NCBI GenBank assembly: GCA_963573385.1
Contig: CAUYLG010034812.1
Span: 62,001-126,000 of the forward strand
Direction: 5' to 3'
Source: Cacajao melanocephalus
Taxonomy: Eukaryota; Chordata; Mammalia; Primates; Pitheciidae
DNA: 64,000 bases
Below the pieces are notes generated by a model. The model saw only the letters and a list, made by a program, of their open reading frames with translations. It was not told the DNA's origin and searched no databases. Made by a program: the position numbers and the translations under genes. Below are positions 37,821 through 51,293 of this stretch, one piece after another (position 1 is the first letter of the stretch; each line of letters begins with the position of its first letter).

Positions 37821-40800
37821 CAGATGCCCTTGTTAGATTAGTTGATGCCAGCTACAGGCTTATTTCTTTAGACAGAGAAGTACTCACAAATAACAGTTCC
37901 TGACTTCTAAAGCAAGTAGAAATCACTTAAGAACAAACCAAACCCTCTTTCCTATCAAGTTATCTTCTCCAGTGTGATAAGGATTTAGCTTACATATTTT
38001 TATATGCCATTTTAGGAAGATAATCAATCTCTTCTAATTTAAGAGCTCAGGGAAACAACTTTAAGAATCCATTTAAAAATTAGCATATTCACACCAAACA
38101 GAATACTCATTCAAGTTAAACTTATTTACAAATAAAAGGATGGCTCATTTTCCTCACAGAACTCAGAAGACACTCAGGAAGAAATGCAGGTAGAATAAAA
38201 TGAAGATCAAGTCTCAAATTCAGTTTACAGAGTCAAAGGTGGAAAGTTGGGACAGATTTTCTAAGTAAAACCCACAAATTTTTCTTTAAATGAAACTCAC
38301 ACTTTTGAATGGACTCAGTCAGTAAACGTTAAACAGAGTGTGCACTTTACACGGACAGGCCTTATGAGAAACACCAAGGCATGCTTCAAGGAATGCACGA
38401 TTTCATGCTTTCTGACAGCTCCATTCCACAAACATCCCATAATAATGTCCATTTAAAGCAAGGACTTTCAACAATCAAGGTTATACACGGCTATAAAATG
38501 TAAAACATAGGTAAACACACACAGAGTCTTTGGCCAGTCACAGTAAGTAACAAAAACTCAGTTTAAAACTTTAGGTCATTCATTAAGCTGTCCCTTCACA
38601 AAATTATTTATTGTTTATTTTTACGTCCAGGTTGAAAAATAACTGGAGCTTGTTATTACACAGATCCCAATTAATCCAAACTGTCATACTCCATTTCCAG
38701 GCCACCAAACACAATTCGTGAGATGTCAATTGGTATCATGTGTCTTTCACAAGGATTATTACTCCTTAAGAAAACACCCAAGAGCAGGACCTGAGGCAGA
38801 CTAGAAATTAAGACTGCACTAAAAAAAAAAACAAAAACAAAAACTCAGCACTTTTTTCTTACACATCCACTTTGCTGCATACTAGTGCTTTCCCTAAACT
38901 TCCGTTATTCACAACTAAATCATATTTTGGATCCTTTTCCAAATCTGCACAGTATCTAGACTGTTATTTTCTTAATATATTTTAAAAATAGTCAGTGGCT
39001 GAGTCGGCACTAATTTAGCATTATCCTAAGCAATAATATCTCCAAAAGAATGACTTTGTATTTGATGTAGAAGTTTTATATATACATATATTTTTATCTC
39101 ATATTAAAAAATACTTGGTATACCCTTAAAAAAACACACCATGGACTACACATGAACATTAAGCATTTAATATTTCCTCACTACTTTCATTATTGTCAAC
39201 TTTTTCCTCTAAATTTTCTTATCCTTCTTAAAAGCACTCACATGTGGCCTGACAAGCAAACACGGTCCTACTCCATCCACTCTTTGTTGTCACAGGTTCT
39301 TTTTAATCCTAAATCTGCTTTATCTTTGATCCAATTTCTTTAGGTTCCCCAGGCACTTGATGGAACTATTCCAGAGAGAGCTGAGTGTAGTCTAATTGCT
39401 GAAAAGGAAGCAAGTTGGTGGGACTGTTTGTGGAATATTCAAACCTCAAGCTGGGGAATTCAGAACTGACCTCTGACATGCAGTGCCTCAAAGGACCATT
39501 AGCCAAAATTGGGGCTGGGAGGCAACTTCAGAGCATGCTTAGGTGGGTTACAAATGGCACTGCAAAACACTGAGAAAGAAAAAGTCCTTACCACAAAGCA
39601 CTCGGCATCATTTCCACTAGAGAGATTTAACTGAAAAGGATGATTTCAACACTGGCTGCCCTAACAAATTAGTCTCCAACTGCTACCTCTGCCAAATGCA
39701 TCTCTCCTCCCTGTAATGCGGAGGTGCTTTTAAATTAAAACGTAAGGGGAAAGTGCAGAAAAGAGAGTCATTTATAGCACTTGGGCCACTTGAAACAACT
39801 TTTCACCAAAGGTCCTAATCAAATTATCAAGCTCTTCAAGTCAGTGCTTTATGACAGAAATAAAGGCCCCACTAAAGTATTCGGGTCTCTTGGCATTTCC
39901 ACGTCTCTGGGCAGAGCGTGCACTACAGCATACCCATTCACACTGGCTGCATGAAAGAGAACAGATCACAAAGGGCAGATTACAAGGGAGAACGACTCCA
40001 CTCTGGTGGGGGAAGGGACAGGCGTGAATGGATTGTAAATAATGTTGCTAAGAAAGGAGCAGAAATATGGCAACCTCAAATAATCCTCTTGCCAGGAATT
40101 CTTCCCAAGAGGACTGTTCTTTCTGAACTCTGCTTTCAAGTATGTGAGAAATATGAAAAACTTATTGAATATCTGGGGGATACTCCTTCCCTGCCTGCTT
40201 AACTTGTAGCTCTTTGCAAACATTTGTAAAAGGGTTTTTAAAAAATTAATCCAAATGCTTTATTGAAAAAGATGGGATGATAGGGAAAAAGAGAATATAA
40301 AGAATGTTAAAACAGGTGATCACCTCAGCTGTGAGTATAACATTCCTTTTTTTTGTTTGTTTTTTTCCATATAACAGCTTGTCTTAAGTAAAACAGAGTG
40401 GTCTGAGTGATCAATTAAGTTCCTGAAGGGCGTCCTTCCTGTGCTCCTGCAATCCTGTTCAAGGTGCAGACTTTTGACCCAAGGGTTATCATCCTCTCTA
40501 ACACAAGCATATACACATTTAGGGAAAGTATCTTTTGGGAAAAGGTTGCTGTTGCTTTTGAGCATAACACAACCATCCAACTGTTTATGCCACCTCTGTA
40601 ATCTTGCTGTCACCGTTTCTGACTATAGACACCACACAATGAATGACATGCTGGCTGACACTTCTAGTTTGCTAACAGCCATAAGGGCTTCTCTCTGTTA
40701 TCCTCAGAGAGCACAGTGTTACCCAAATGATGCTGACAGAGCAGAGCAATAAATCACCCTGCCTGAAACAAACACAACTTCACTATCTGAGGGATATACA

Positions 40801-42773
40801 TGATTTTGTAAAATTTCACTCCCCTTTCTTTCTCTCACACCATCATTCACTTGAACTGTTTCTATTCCTCACATACCAACACGTGAGAAGAAAAAAGAGA
40901 GTCCAAACGAAGATCCACCAGTCTATCTACTTCTGATTTAATCCTCTATGTGTTAGGGAAAAAAACACCTTAGAATTTCAGCAATTTACCTTTACAAGTT
41001 TAGCCTTCCAAAGTGTTATACTATGAGTATTCAGCATCAAACATACTCAGTCCTTACACAAGTATCTCTATAGTTGCATTTTGGTCTAGGTCACCATTTT
41101 TCCCAAATGAAACATATGGGCTATTATCAAAATGCAAAAAGACAACTAAAGAAACAAAGTCATTACCACTCCAATCCAATTTTTACATATACACAAAAAG
41201 AGACTAAATGGAACAGAGTAAAACTCAAATTAGAGGTATTGTCTTGTTTTTGTTTGGTTGTTTCTGTTTTGTCTTTTAAGATATGAATTTCTGTGTAGGA
41301 ATCCCAACAGGGATCACCAACTTCCAAGTCCAACAAACAAGAGCAACTCTGTAAGGTGCAAAAAAATGACAAAACCATTTGCTGAAAAGTGCTACACTAA
41401 GCCTGTCACAATCCTTATTGCTATTTCCACTAGTTTTATATCCTTTTTATATCACTTTATTCTGGGTGGGGGAGGGCAGAAGACCTTTAGAACAGAATAT
41501 GGAAATACGAAAAACCTCACATTTTGAACACAGTCTAAAAGCTTCCTTCATTATACATTCTGTTAATAAGGAATGAGTGATTAATTACTCAGGAATGCCA
41601 ATGTTTTCAATGGGTCTACAACACACATTTATTTTTTTCTGAAGACAGAAACACTATCTGCTGCACCTACAGTCCAGGGCTGTCAACTAATAAAACATCA
41701 GAAGTGACATGCAAAAACGAAAGCAGAAACAATGAACCTAAACTGTCTGACAAGAGTTTTAAGAACAACCAACTATAGACAATCAACAGCAATTTGATTA
41801 AAGGTTTAAGACCTATTTGTATTTAAAGTCCTACAATGGGGGAGCTAAATTTCAACCTCAATTAAAACCATCCGTTCAAGCTCATTATTGCAGAAGGCAT
41901 GAAATTTGAATCCCCTGAAAACTAAAGAACTCAACTGACACCTCACTTCCTGCATGAAGACAGAAGGTCTGAAGACAGGTAAGGTAACATTGACAGCAGC
42001 CTTCCCGTCCACCCAAGTAGAATCAGCTTAGCTCTGCTGGCTACCTTAATAACACAACTGAAAAAAAAATAATCTTTTCTGGCAGTCAGTCCATAATTAA
42101 ATTTTTATACACTCAATTTAAGTTACTGAATGACTTCCCAGGGTTACTGTCTGTATTTTGAAGTTGTTCTTCCTCTTGACGCAGTGTTCTGTTTGAAACT
42201 TTGCTGTGGAATTGAAGTATCTGACAAAACAGTTTTCAAACACATTCTACAGGAAACACTGCAAACTGCCTGTCATGAAACCTCACTTACCACAAGTAAG
42301 ATAAAAAATAGTTAAAGCGTGTTACAACGTTCCTCCATTTTTAGAGAGCGACGTAACCAATGCTCTCTCTGTTTTGAGATATGGGAACTGTTTGGTGCAA
42401 ACCTCAGCATTTGGTTGGAGTTAATAACAAACTCGACTCCTGTCTGCATCTGAACTTTGGCCAGATCACTCAAATGACATTTCAGAATGGCTCCTGTGGA
42501 CAGCTTGCAGCAGCTAATCCCTGTGGCTGCGATTACCTACTCTGATCCCCTAGCTCTGCAGGCTCCCTCCCTTCACTACTTGAGCAGCGCAGCCCTCCTG
42601 GCCTGCTGGCAGGGCAAGACAAACGCCAGGAGGAAAGAGGCCTGCACAAACTCTTCCAAACTCTGCGTGGTTCTAGGTAAGGTTAGCAAAGACCTACCCC
42701 ACCGTCCACAGGCTCATCCAGAGCTGGGCCCTGAGCCAAGCCCAGCCTCTGAAAACTGCCTCAGAAAACTTAC

Positions 42774-42837
42774 CCGGTGGAGCTCTCAGCTCCTGCGCAG
42801 AAGGGCTGCTTTGGAGAGGCGTCTCGCTACCTTCCAT
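42774..42837 (-). CDS. ATXN7: Proposed ATXN7 alternative first coding exon (short isoform start)
   Basis: The - strand has ATG at 42835-42837 followed by 21 open codons (MEGSETPLQSSPS then AQELRAPP) plus one base G, ending at a strong donor CCACCGG|GTAAGT (GT at 42772-42773). It leaves phase 1 exactly as exon 5 does, so splicing to exon 6 (residue E167) keeps the frame. The product would be 21+726=747 residues, the length I remember for human isoform c, which lacks the polyQ and zinc finger. An in-frame TGA directly precedes the ATG, so the frame cannot extend upstream. The 5' border (transcription start) cannot be read. Confidence 0.78.
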
Positions 42838-42861
42838 TCACAGAATTTGGTTGTGCTTCAT
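42838..42861 (-). promoter_or_regulatory. Upstream ORF abutting the alternative ATXN7 start
   Basis: On the - strand ATG (42859-42861) opens the 7-codon frame MKHNQIL, whose TGA (42838-42840) directly precedes and is in frame with the ATG of the proposed short isoform. If transcribed, it could dampen initiation or work by reinitiation. Confidence 0.55.
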
Positions 42862-43647
42862 TGCACACTTGCTACTGCAGGCTTGCATCATGATTTGGGT
42901 CTGCCCACCAACTCCAAATATGCTCCATGTTTGGGCTTATGTAACATTTGCTACTACTGTAAAAAGCACTTGAATTACAAAGGTCCTGGCAGATCAACTG
43001 AAAACAGGGGGTGGAGTCTAATTTCATCTAATATGGTCATACAAGGCGTCCTGGCCGTTGTATATTACTCTTTCTATTTGAAAGGCAACTTGTCAAAACT
43101 GGGGAAGATGAAATTTATAAATTTAACCTGCTAAAATGCAAATTACTATACTTTCTGAATTTTTTTCTGAATGTCCTTAAACTGACACAGCTACTACCAA
43201 GTATATTACAAAACTTACATGATTTATTTAAAAATTTACATTTTACGTCTCAGTAGACTTAAAGGTCTTAAACATTGCTATAAAATACCTGCAGCATTTT
43301 TCCACATTTTATTTCCCCTGTACTATCTATACTTGCTAAAATTTTTTAAAAAGTTTATTATTCCTAAGCATACTCCTTCCTAAATCTAGTAACACAAAAT
43401 CTTAACCAACTTTCTGTGCATATTTCTAAAATATGCACACTTTCATATCCACCTGATTCTCCAGTTTGGTGTTCAATCACTGGAGGGCTGACTAAAGCTT
43501 TCATACTTTTAAATCCAAGAATTTCTTTCACTGAGTGCCCCCATGAAAACAGTGTCTTTCTGGCCTGTTTCCCTACCTCATCCCTATCATGTTCCCTCTC
43601 TCTGGCCAATCAACAAATTTTACTGTCAAATAGACATGGAATGAATA

Positions 43648-43791
43648 GGGTGTAATGACTCGTGCCTGTAATCCCAACTACCCGGGAGGCTGAGGCAAGA
43701 GTCCAGGAGTTTGAGGCTGCAGTGAGCTACGACTGCACACAGCACTCCAGCCCAGCTGACAGAGTTCTAATAAAACAACAACCAAAAAATC
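43648..43791 (+). mobile_element. Short Alu/FLAM-like copy
   Basis: tgtaatgactcgtgcctgtaatcccaactacccgggaggctgaggc...ggaggctgcagtgagctacgactgc...cactccagcccagctgacag; one monomer length with internal deletion. Confidence 0.7.
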
Positions 43792-44989
43792 CCCACAAGT
43801 GACATGGAAAAAACTGCCAAGTGATCTGAGTTTTATAATAATAATGATTTAGATACCTGATGGTTCAGAATGAACTCTTCTAAGAGACAGAAGAAGCGGG
43901 AAAAGATTCTTCTACAGAATCCCATCACCCCACACAGAATGTTTGGCAAAAGTCCTGAATTACATGTGTGGAAATGATTTAGCCTGAAAGGGGTGGGGAA
44001 GAGTTCTGAGGCATGAAAATGTCTATTAGACCAAATTCTAAACTGACTAAAACAAAAGAACAGTAGCTGCACTGCTCTATTTTCACAAGCACTCAGATCC
44101 CAACCATGTCAGCAATACTAAGATCCAGGGGTTTTCTAAAACCCACTTTTTTTTTTTTCCAGATTCCTTACAGTCACATTCATATAATCCAAAACTACGG
44201 TAGCCCTGAAAAGATGCTAGAAGAACAGAAGGGAAGAGCCAATGGCAAGCCTTAGAAGCACAGGATGAAGATATATCTCCCAAATCTTTTCAAATGCTCA
44301 TTAGTGAAAATAAGAATTTTAAGTTAATTCACAGAAGCTTTTCGTAAGCTACAAAAAAAAATTCTATGGCTGTACAACCTGATTGCCACAGGTCTTAGTA
44401 TTATTCACTCCACTTCACCTGCCCTCCCTGCAAGGGTAGCTGAGGAGTCTCCTTAATGCCATCAATGGCAGAAAAGAAAGAGGTAGGAGGATCTTTATCA
44501 AGCTAAACCTCACTTCCCTATCCCTGCACCTGTATGACAGGGGATACCAGAGTCCTTGCTGACCTCCTAGTACAAATGCTTGCCTTTCTAACATTCCCTT
44601 TCATACATAGTGATTGTACCAGTGGGGAAAATTATCATTATGAGAGTCAGCCAATCCAAGACAGTTCTAAGAATGAAGGTTTTCTGCAACCCTGAATAAA
44701 ACCAGGGTGCATTTTAGTAAATGTTCTTAAATGCTACAAACACACGTCTACATTTAAGTTCCTGTATAAACAAGAGAAAAATTATTTTAACTTATCTTTA
44801 AGACCTACATCAAAAAAGGGAAGAACAGTCATATAAGCCAGGAAAATAAAATTTTGTACGCTAATAATATAGACAAATACATAGAAACCGAGAACAAAGC
44901 TCAGATTAAAGTTTTAACACACACATGTACCCCTCGGAATGCCCTCAACAAAATGTTTAGGCAAATACTGCTTTGTTCTGCTTATAAAG

Positions 44990-45039
44990 CATTATCATAA
45001 TTTTCTTTCTTTTTCTTTTTGCATTATCATAATTTTCTT
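44990..45039 (+). repeat. Local direct duplication flanking a pyrimidine run
   Basis: gcattatcataattttctt occurs at about 44990-45008 and again at 45021-45039, separated by tctttttcttt. It looks like a slippage or small templated duplication. Confidence 0.7.
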
Positions 45040-45399
45040 CAAAACATTTCCCAATATCCTATCCAAATAAAATTTATTTTGATATTAGATATCCCAATGA
45101 TGGCTCAGATATAAATGTCTAGGTCTGGGGACATGGTCGTATTTCTTTTTTCCTAAGAAAAAAATTAAGACTGAAGACTAAAAAAAGACTACAGACTAAA
45201 ATATCATCTTAATAGAATAACATCTGTGCCTCACTGACCAAAAATTATATGTATCAGCTGTGGTTTGGATGGTGTACATGTCAATTTTACCCTAACACAC
45301 AAAGGGGAGTTCTGAACTGACAAAAATTCTTCTGTGTATTAGGCTATTCACAGCAAACAAGCAAACCTGCAGGAGGCTAGGAGGAGCATTCAAGATTTG

Positions 45400-45590
45400 G
45401 GTTGAGGGGGCAGCCAGCCTGCAGTCTGAGCACTTCTAGTTGTACAGCCTTGGGCAAGAGACTCTGGAGAGCTGAGGGCTCATACTGCCTTCTCCCACGA
45501 GCCTGGCACGGTGAAGAGTAAATGAGATAACACAGGTAATGCAATGCCCAGCACTTGTTAAACGTTCAGCAAATGTTAGCTATTATGATT
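45400..45590 (+). mobile_element. MIR
   Basis: ttgtacagccttgggcaagagactctgg ... gagtaaatgagataacacaggtaatgcaatgcccagcacttg ... gcaaatgttagctattatg, MIR core and 3' part. Confidence 0.75.
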
Positions 45591-46667
45591 ACAACCAAGG
45601 AGAAACTGAATGGATGACAGGAAAGAAGAGTTAGAGTAAAACAGAAACACAGAAAAACTGAGGTTTCTATTAAAGAAATTAGTCAAGTCCCCTACAAATC
45701 TTGGGATTTCCTAAACTGAATCCTTGAGAAGCAGCAGAGGTGTCATTCAGTGTTTTGGAGGGCAACAAACAAGCTGCTAGCAGTTATGAAATACTGTGCT
45801 CCTGTCACTGGTGAAAGCCAGTTCTCCATTTTACAGGAATACAGGTCTCCACTAACTCCACTTCACTGTCTCAGCAGGCCGGGCGAGTTATAATTGGTCT
45901 TAATTGGCACTTACAGGAGCTTTAACATTCCTTACCTGCTGCCAAGGAGCACTTGAAAGGAGAAAAAAGTATTTTCACACTTGGAAACACCAAGCAATTC
46001 ATTCAGTTGTAGGCCTGGAAGCCTGCTATCCAGAATCAGATTAGCTTCACCTAGAAATGTTGCTATGTTATCATCCAGCGCTCATTCGGTACTCACACTG
46101 GATTAGGAGAGGTGGGAGACAAAATATAAATGGGGATAATTCATCTTGGGGGCTAAAACTATGCAGCAGCCTTCCTCTAGCTGATCTTGGTGGATGGTTC
46201 TTCAGGGCTCAGCCACACTTCATGTGTGTAAGGCAGGCAAATAAAATATATCTTCATGGCCTGATTTACACAGGCTTTGAGTTAACCACAGTTTGACCTC
46301 AGCCCAGTCATTATTTGAAACACACAATGAACACTGTTGAAAGGTGACCAATCATACCAAAAGCAAAGAGGATAGCGAGATCAGAAATAAAACTGGCCAT
46401 AGTTTTTCCTTGGCCTTGCATTAATCAAACTCAAAACTGTTACCATCTAGGAGGCCTCACATTTTGCTCAGAGGAATCCTAGCATATATGATTTCAAACG
46501 GAATGAACAGAAATTTTCCATAGATGCCAGGAAATTGCCTGTAATTGTTTAAATGAATATATTTAAAAACAAGCACTCATTTTGAAAGATCTCTGTCTCA
46601 TATTAGCAATTCTTACCCAGACTCGTGCTTGTTTGAGAAATTTACTTCAAATTAAAATTAATCATAT

Positions 46668-46700
46668 TTGCGTGTGTGTGTGTGTGTGTATGTGTGTTTA
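46668..46700 (+). repeat. GT microsatellite
   Basis: Imperfect (GT)n of about 14 units, gcgtgtgtgtgtgtgtgtatgtgtgt. Confidence 0.8.
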
Positions 46701-46764
46701 AGGAACATTGTAAGAAGCTTTCGAAAAATAAATGGAAGCTTAGAAAAATAAATACAACACCTAC

Positions 46765-47330
46765 TCCTTTGGAGATACTCTCATAGTGGCTGGTAGAGAT
46801 ATAAAGTATTACAGCCTTTTTGGAAAGCAATCCAGCAGCAGCTATTAACACTGCAAATAACTATCTTTTGTGACCCAGGAATCCCTTCTTGAGACTATAT
46901 CCCTTAGAAACTAAACCACCAGTAATTAAGTATGTATGTACCATAGTGGTTACTGCTGTTTGGTTCACAGAGGCAAAAAGCAAGAAACAAAATGAATGTC
47001 CACAGAGCGCCTGGCGGAGGAAGCTACAGCACAGCTACACCTTACAGTAATATGCAGCCATTAAAAAGAGGGGATTAGTGTTATCCAGGGCTGTGAATGA
47101 ATTTACATGAGGTATTGTTGAGTAGAAAAGAAGCAGAAGTGCACATAATAGGATCCTTTTTTTTTTTTTGTAAAACTATCACCAAAAGCCCCTACTAATA
47201 CATGATTCTATGTGCCAGTGCAGTTAGACGCATGAGAAAAATATAGATGGATGCATACTAAGTCACATACTAAAATGCAGCATGTATGGTTTATAGCATA
47301 CAGAGGACTGCTAGTTAGAGAAGGCAGGGA
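46765..47330 (+). mobile_element. Old L1 3' fragment
   Basis: cttttggaaagcaatccagcagcagc, gacccaggaatcccttcttgagac, ttacagtaatatgcagccattaaaaagagg and gaaaagaagcagaagtgcacataatagg follow the order of L1M ORF2-3' and 3' end; no frame is kept. Confidence 0.75.
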
Positions 47331-47550
47331 AGATGAAAGAGCCAATGAAATAAGAAAAAGTAGGCTGCACTGAAAATAGTATGTTGGAGATGATTACATT
47401 TGTATATTTATATAAAAATATATTATAGGTATATATATTTAACATATTCATATGCCATTCAAAAATCTATAAAGAAACAGGCCTAACAAATTTTTGTTAT
47501 AAACATGCACTGTGAAGGTAGCTGAAGAAAATTAAAGAAATACAAAATTC

Positions 47551-47871
<321 letters not shown>

Positions 47872-48047
47872 TTACACAAACAAGTATATTGTTACTCTCT
47901 TCATTTGTTTGGCTAAGCAGACTGAGACATAAGTAGCACAACAGACCACCATTCAATCACACTGAAAAAGGCCTATTAGCCACTTTGGCAAAATAACATC
48001 TTAACCCTCTAAAGCTCACTACAAATCTTCAGTATCAGAAGTTGTAG

Positions 48048-48478
<431 letters not shown>

Positions 48479-49004
48479 TTACTGTTTGTATTTTAATTTA
48501 TTTTAAATGGAAATGATTATCTTTTCTTTTTTAACATTCAAATGCACAAGATGAAAAGGTATAAAATTACTTTGAAGTAAACCTCAAGACTGGGATTTTA
48601 CACACACAATGTGGGATGAGGGAAATAGCTAAATTTAGCTATTGGGCCCCTTCCAAACCAAATTGTTTTATGGATTTGCACTAGTACATACACCAGAGGG
48701 ATTATTTCAGCCAGGTAGTAGGTACCACAGCATCAAGAAGTGATAAAAACTCCCTCTTCTGGTCATATGTAAGACCACAGCTTCGTAGGGTTGAAATCGC
48801 AGGTGTATTTATCTTAAATAGTCAATATACAAATTTGTCTTGTGAAATGACTGTCAGGAGAAATACTTTTTAGAAAACATAAATAAAATATGAACTTATA
48901 TCCTGAAATGTCTACTTTAAAGCTGAAGAATGGCCATCCTATAATAGCTAATGATTTCTATATGTAGCAAGCACTTCAAGAGTGACACTGGTGAATATTA
49001 ACAA

Positions 49005-49242
49005 TTCACATATATACATATACATATATATAAAATAACAATGTTTTGCTTAATTTTTATCGTTTTTTTTAAATCCCTACTGTTTTTCCCTAGTTCTATA
49101 TATATATATATAGTACATTGTAATGTTCTGATACATATATACACTGTAAATAATTTTTATATATAAATATAAATATATCTTTAGATAGATAGATAGATAG
49201 ATGGATGGATGGATGGATGGATGGATGGACGGACGGATGTTT
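49005..49242 (+). repeat. Compound microsatellite (TA)n-(GATA)n-(GGAT)n-(GGAC)n
   Basis: A TA-rich tract with several tatata blocks (49005-49180) leads into five GATA units, seven GGAT units and two GGAC units (about 49182-49238). Such compound tetranucleotide arrays are usually length-polymorphic. Confidence 0.9.
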
Positions 49243-50149
49243 CCAGAAACTAACATTTTCACTCTCTTATTATTCTGGCAACCCATATCAGAACTGCTGA
49301 AGTAGTTCATCAAATCACAGTAGTACAAACCTGGAGGGCACTGTGACCAGGCTCCAAGTGGCGAATCAATATGCTGAAATACTGACAGACATTCCCAAAC
49401 ACGGACAGCCCTTTGAGCACTGTATACAGTAATGCAACACTGAAAATCTAAATGTCCATCAATAAGAGTGAGGTTAAATGAATTAAAATACATTAATAAA
49501 GTGGAATAAAAGGCAGTCCTTAAAAAGACTACAGCAGAACAATATTAACATGAAAAAACAGTTTAGATTATTAAGTTAAAAATGTAAATTCACAATGAAT
49601 CTACTGTTTTGCATGTGAGAGGAAAAATATGCTGGTAAATATTACTTTGTCTAGGGTCTAGGAACCCTCTAAGATTATGTCCAGCTGTACCCCTGAAAAG
49701 TAAGATGAAGGACCTTTGTTCATTCTGACTGCATACTTACCCTCTTGTTGGTAAATTTCTTTCTTTTACAATATATTTTATTTTAAAAATTAAAAACAAA
49801 CTGAAAGGTAGTGGTTTTCGTTAGTCAATAAATTTTCACAATTAACCAATGAATACATGACAAGTCCCACAAAAGTGCACACATTTTCTTTTGTTTCCTG
49901 GCTTATATGACTAGATTACAATAACATTAAAAAACTGCAAAGAAAAAATGACCCCCAAACTTGGCATCACTGCAATAATTATTTTCTTCTACTATAATCT
50001 TTAGTAAATCGCTAAAGACTTAATATAATACATCAACACTTTTCATTCAGGTCAGTGCATTTCATTAAAAACAAATGGCCATATACAAACTGAATGAACA
50101 ACCTCCTGATCTATAAGCTCAAGTAAATTCATTCAGTTGCTTGAGCCAA

Positions 50150-50905
50150 GAACCCCATGAGTCATTCCTCCTCCCTTCCTTTCCCAGTCCATCAGCAAGC
50201 CCTGCTGGCTTTATACTTCCGATGCAGATTTTAATTCTGTTCATACTTCTCTGCTCCTGCTGCTACAATCCTAATCTAAGCTTTCTCTCCTGATCCAGCT
50301 CTCACCTTAACTAGTACAAAACAGCTCACTAACTGGTCTCCCTGGTTCCACATTTGCCCCGTGTTCCGTACAGCAAACATCTGATCACAACACTTCTCGC
50401 ACAAAATCCTCGAGCGACCTTGTATTGCCTGCACCAACCAATCCTGATTCTTCTCATGGCTTCCAGGGCCCAGTGTCATCTGGTCCTGGCCCCACTTTCT
50501 CCAATTTCAACTTGGACCCCTTTCCTCCAGCATCCTCACTGGCCTTTCTTCCAAGACCACTTCTATCTAAGGATCTTTGCACTTGGTATTTCCTCTATGT
50601 GAAGCACTTGTCCTCTATATCTTCAAATGGGCTGGCTCTCTTTCATCACTGAGTTTAAATATCAATGCAGGGAGAGGCTTTCTTTGACTAGCCTTACTTG
50701 CCTGTCCCAGTCATTTTCTCTCACATTATTCCCATCATTAATCACTACCTAAAATAATATGATTTCACTCAATTTCATTTTTCTCTCTCCACCTCACCCA
50801 GTTGGAATATTAGGTGCATGAAATCATAGCCAGTGCTTTTCAACTTCAGTGGAGGGCAATGCCTAGCACATATTAGACACCCAACAAATTTTGTTAAATG
50901 CATAA
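50150..50905 (+). mobile_element. Long L2 3' copy
   Basis: About 750 bp in L2 order: cagcaagccctgctggc, cacaacacttctcgcac, ggatctttgcacttggtatttcc, tttgactagccttacttgcc, tggaatattaggtgcatgaaatc, aatgcctagcacatattagacacccaacaaat. Confidence 0.8.
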
Positions 50906-51215
50906 ATCATACCATTGCTAGTTTACTTCCTTTTTAAAGCAGTCCCAAAGGCACAGACATTCATAAAAGCACAGATATCAGAAAGAGGAAAAATAAGTAC
51001 ATTTTATAACTAGAAATTAAAATGTTGTTTCTACAAATAACATAACTGTATTTTAAAGATATCTGCTTATAACACAACTAAGGAAAAAAGATAAAATTAC
51101 ATTAGCTGAGAAAGAATAACCCTTTATCTGATGCTGCGAAAGGTATCTGAAAAATTTAATTTGCATTCTTTCATTTGTAGCAAAGAAAAAATGAATACAC
51201 TGTATGTCATGCTAT

Positions 51216-51293
51216 CAGTCTCTAATATTAATAACATTAAATGACAAGTGGGAAAAGAAAATCTTTTATTTCTTTATCCAAAAACAGTTACTT
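51216..51293 (+). repeat. Two short segments repeated elsewhere (A1 and B1)
   Basis: A1 (51216-51250) recurs at 53111-53145 with two mismatches in 35 bases; B1 (51269-51293) recurs exactly over 25 bases at 52114-52138. Surrounding sequence does not align, so these are not copies of a longer repeat. Confidence 0.85.

Noticed and set aside
42487..43134. A 215-codon open frame on the + strand in ATXN7 intron 5.
   Set aside because: It is long for chance, but has no family resemblance, runs antisense over the alternative first exon, and lacks a promoter, splice sites or polyA signal that I can see. Codon use is unremarkable. I treat it as fortuitous; an antisense RNA cannot be excluded.
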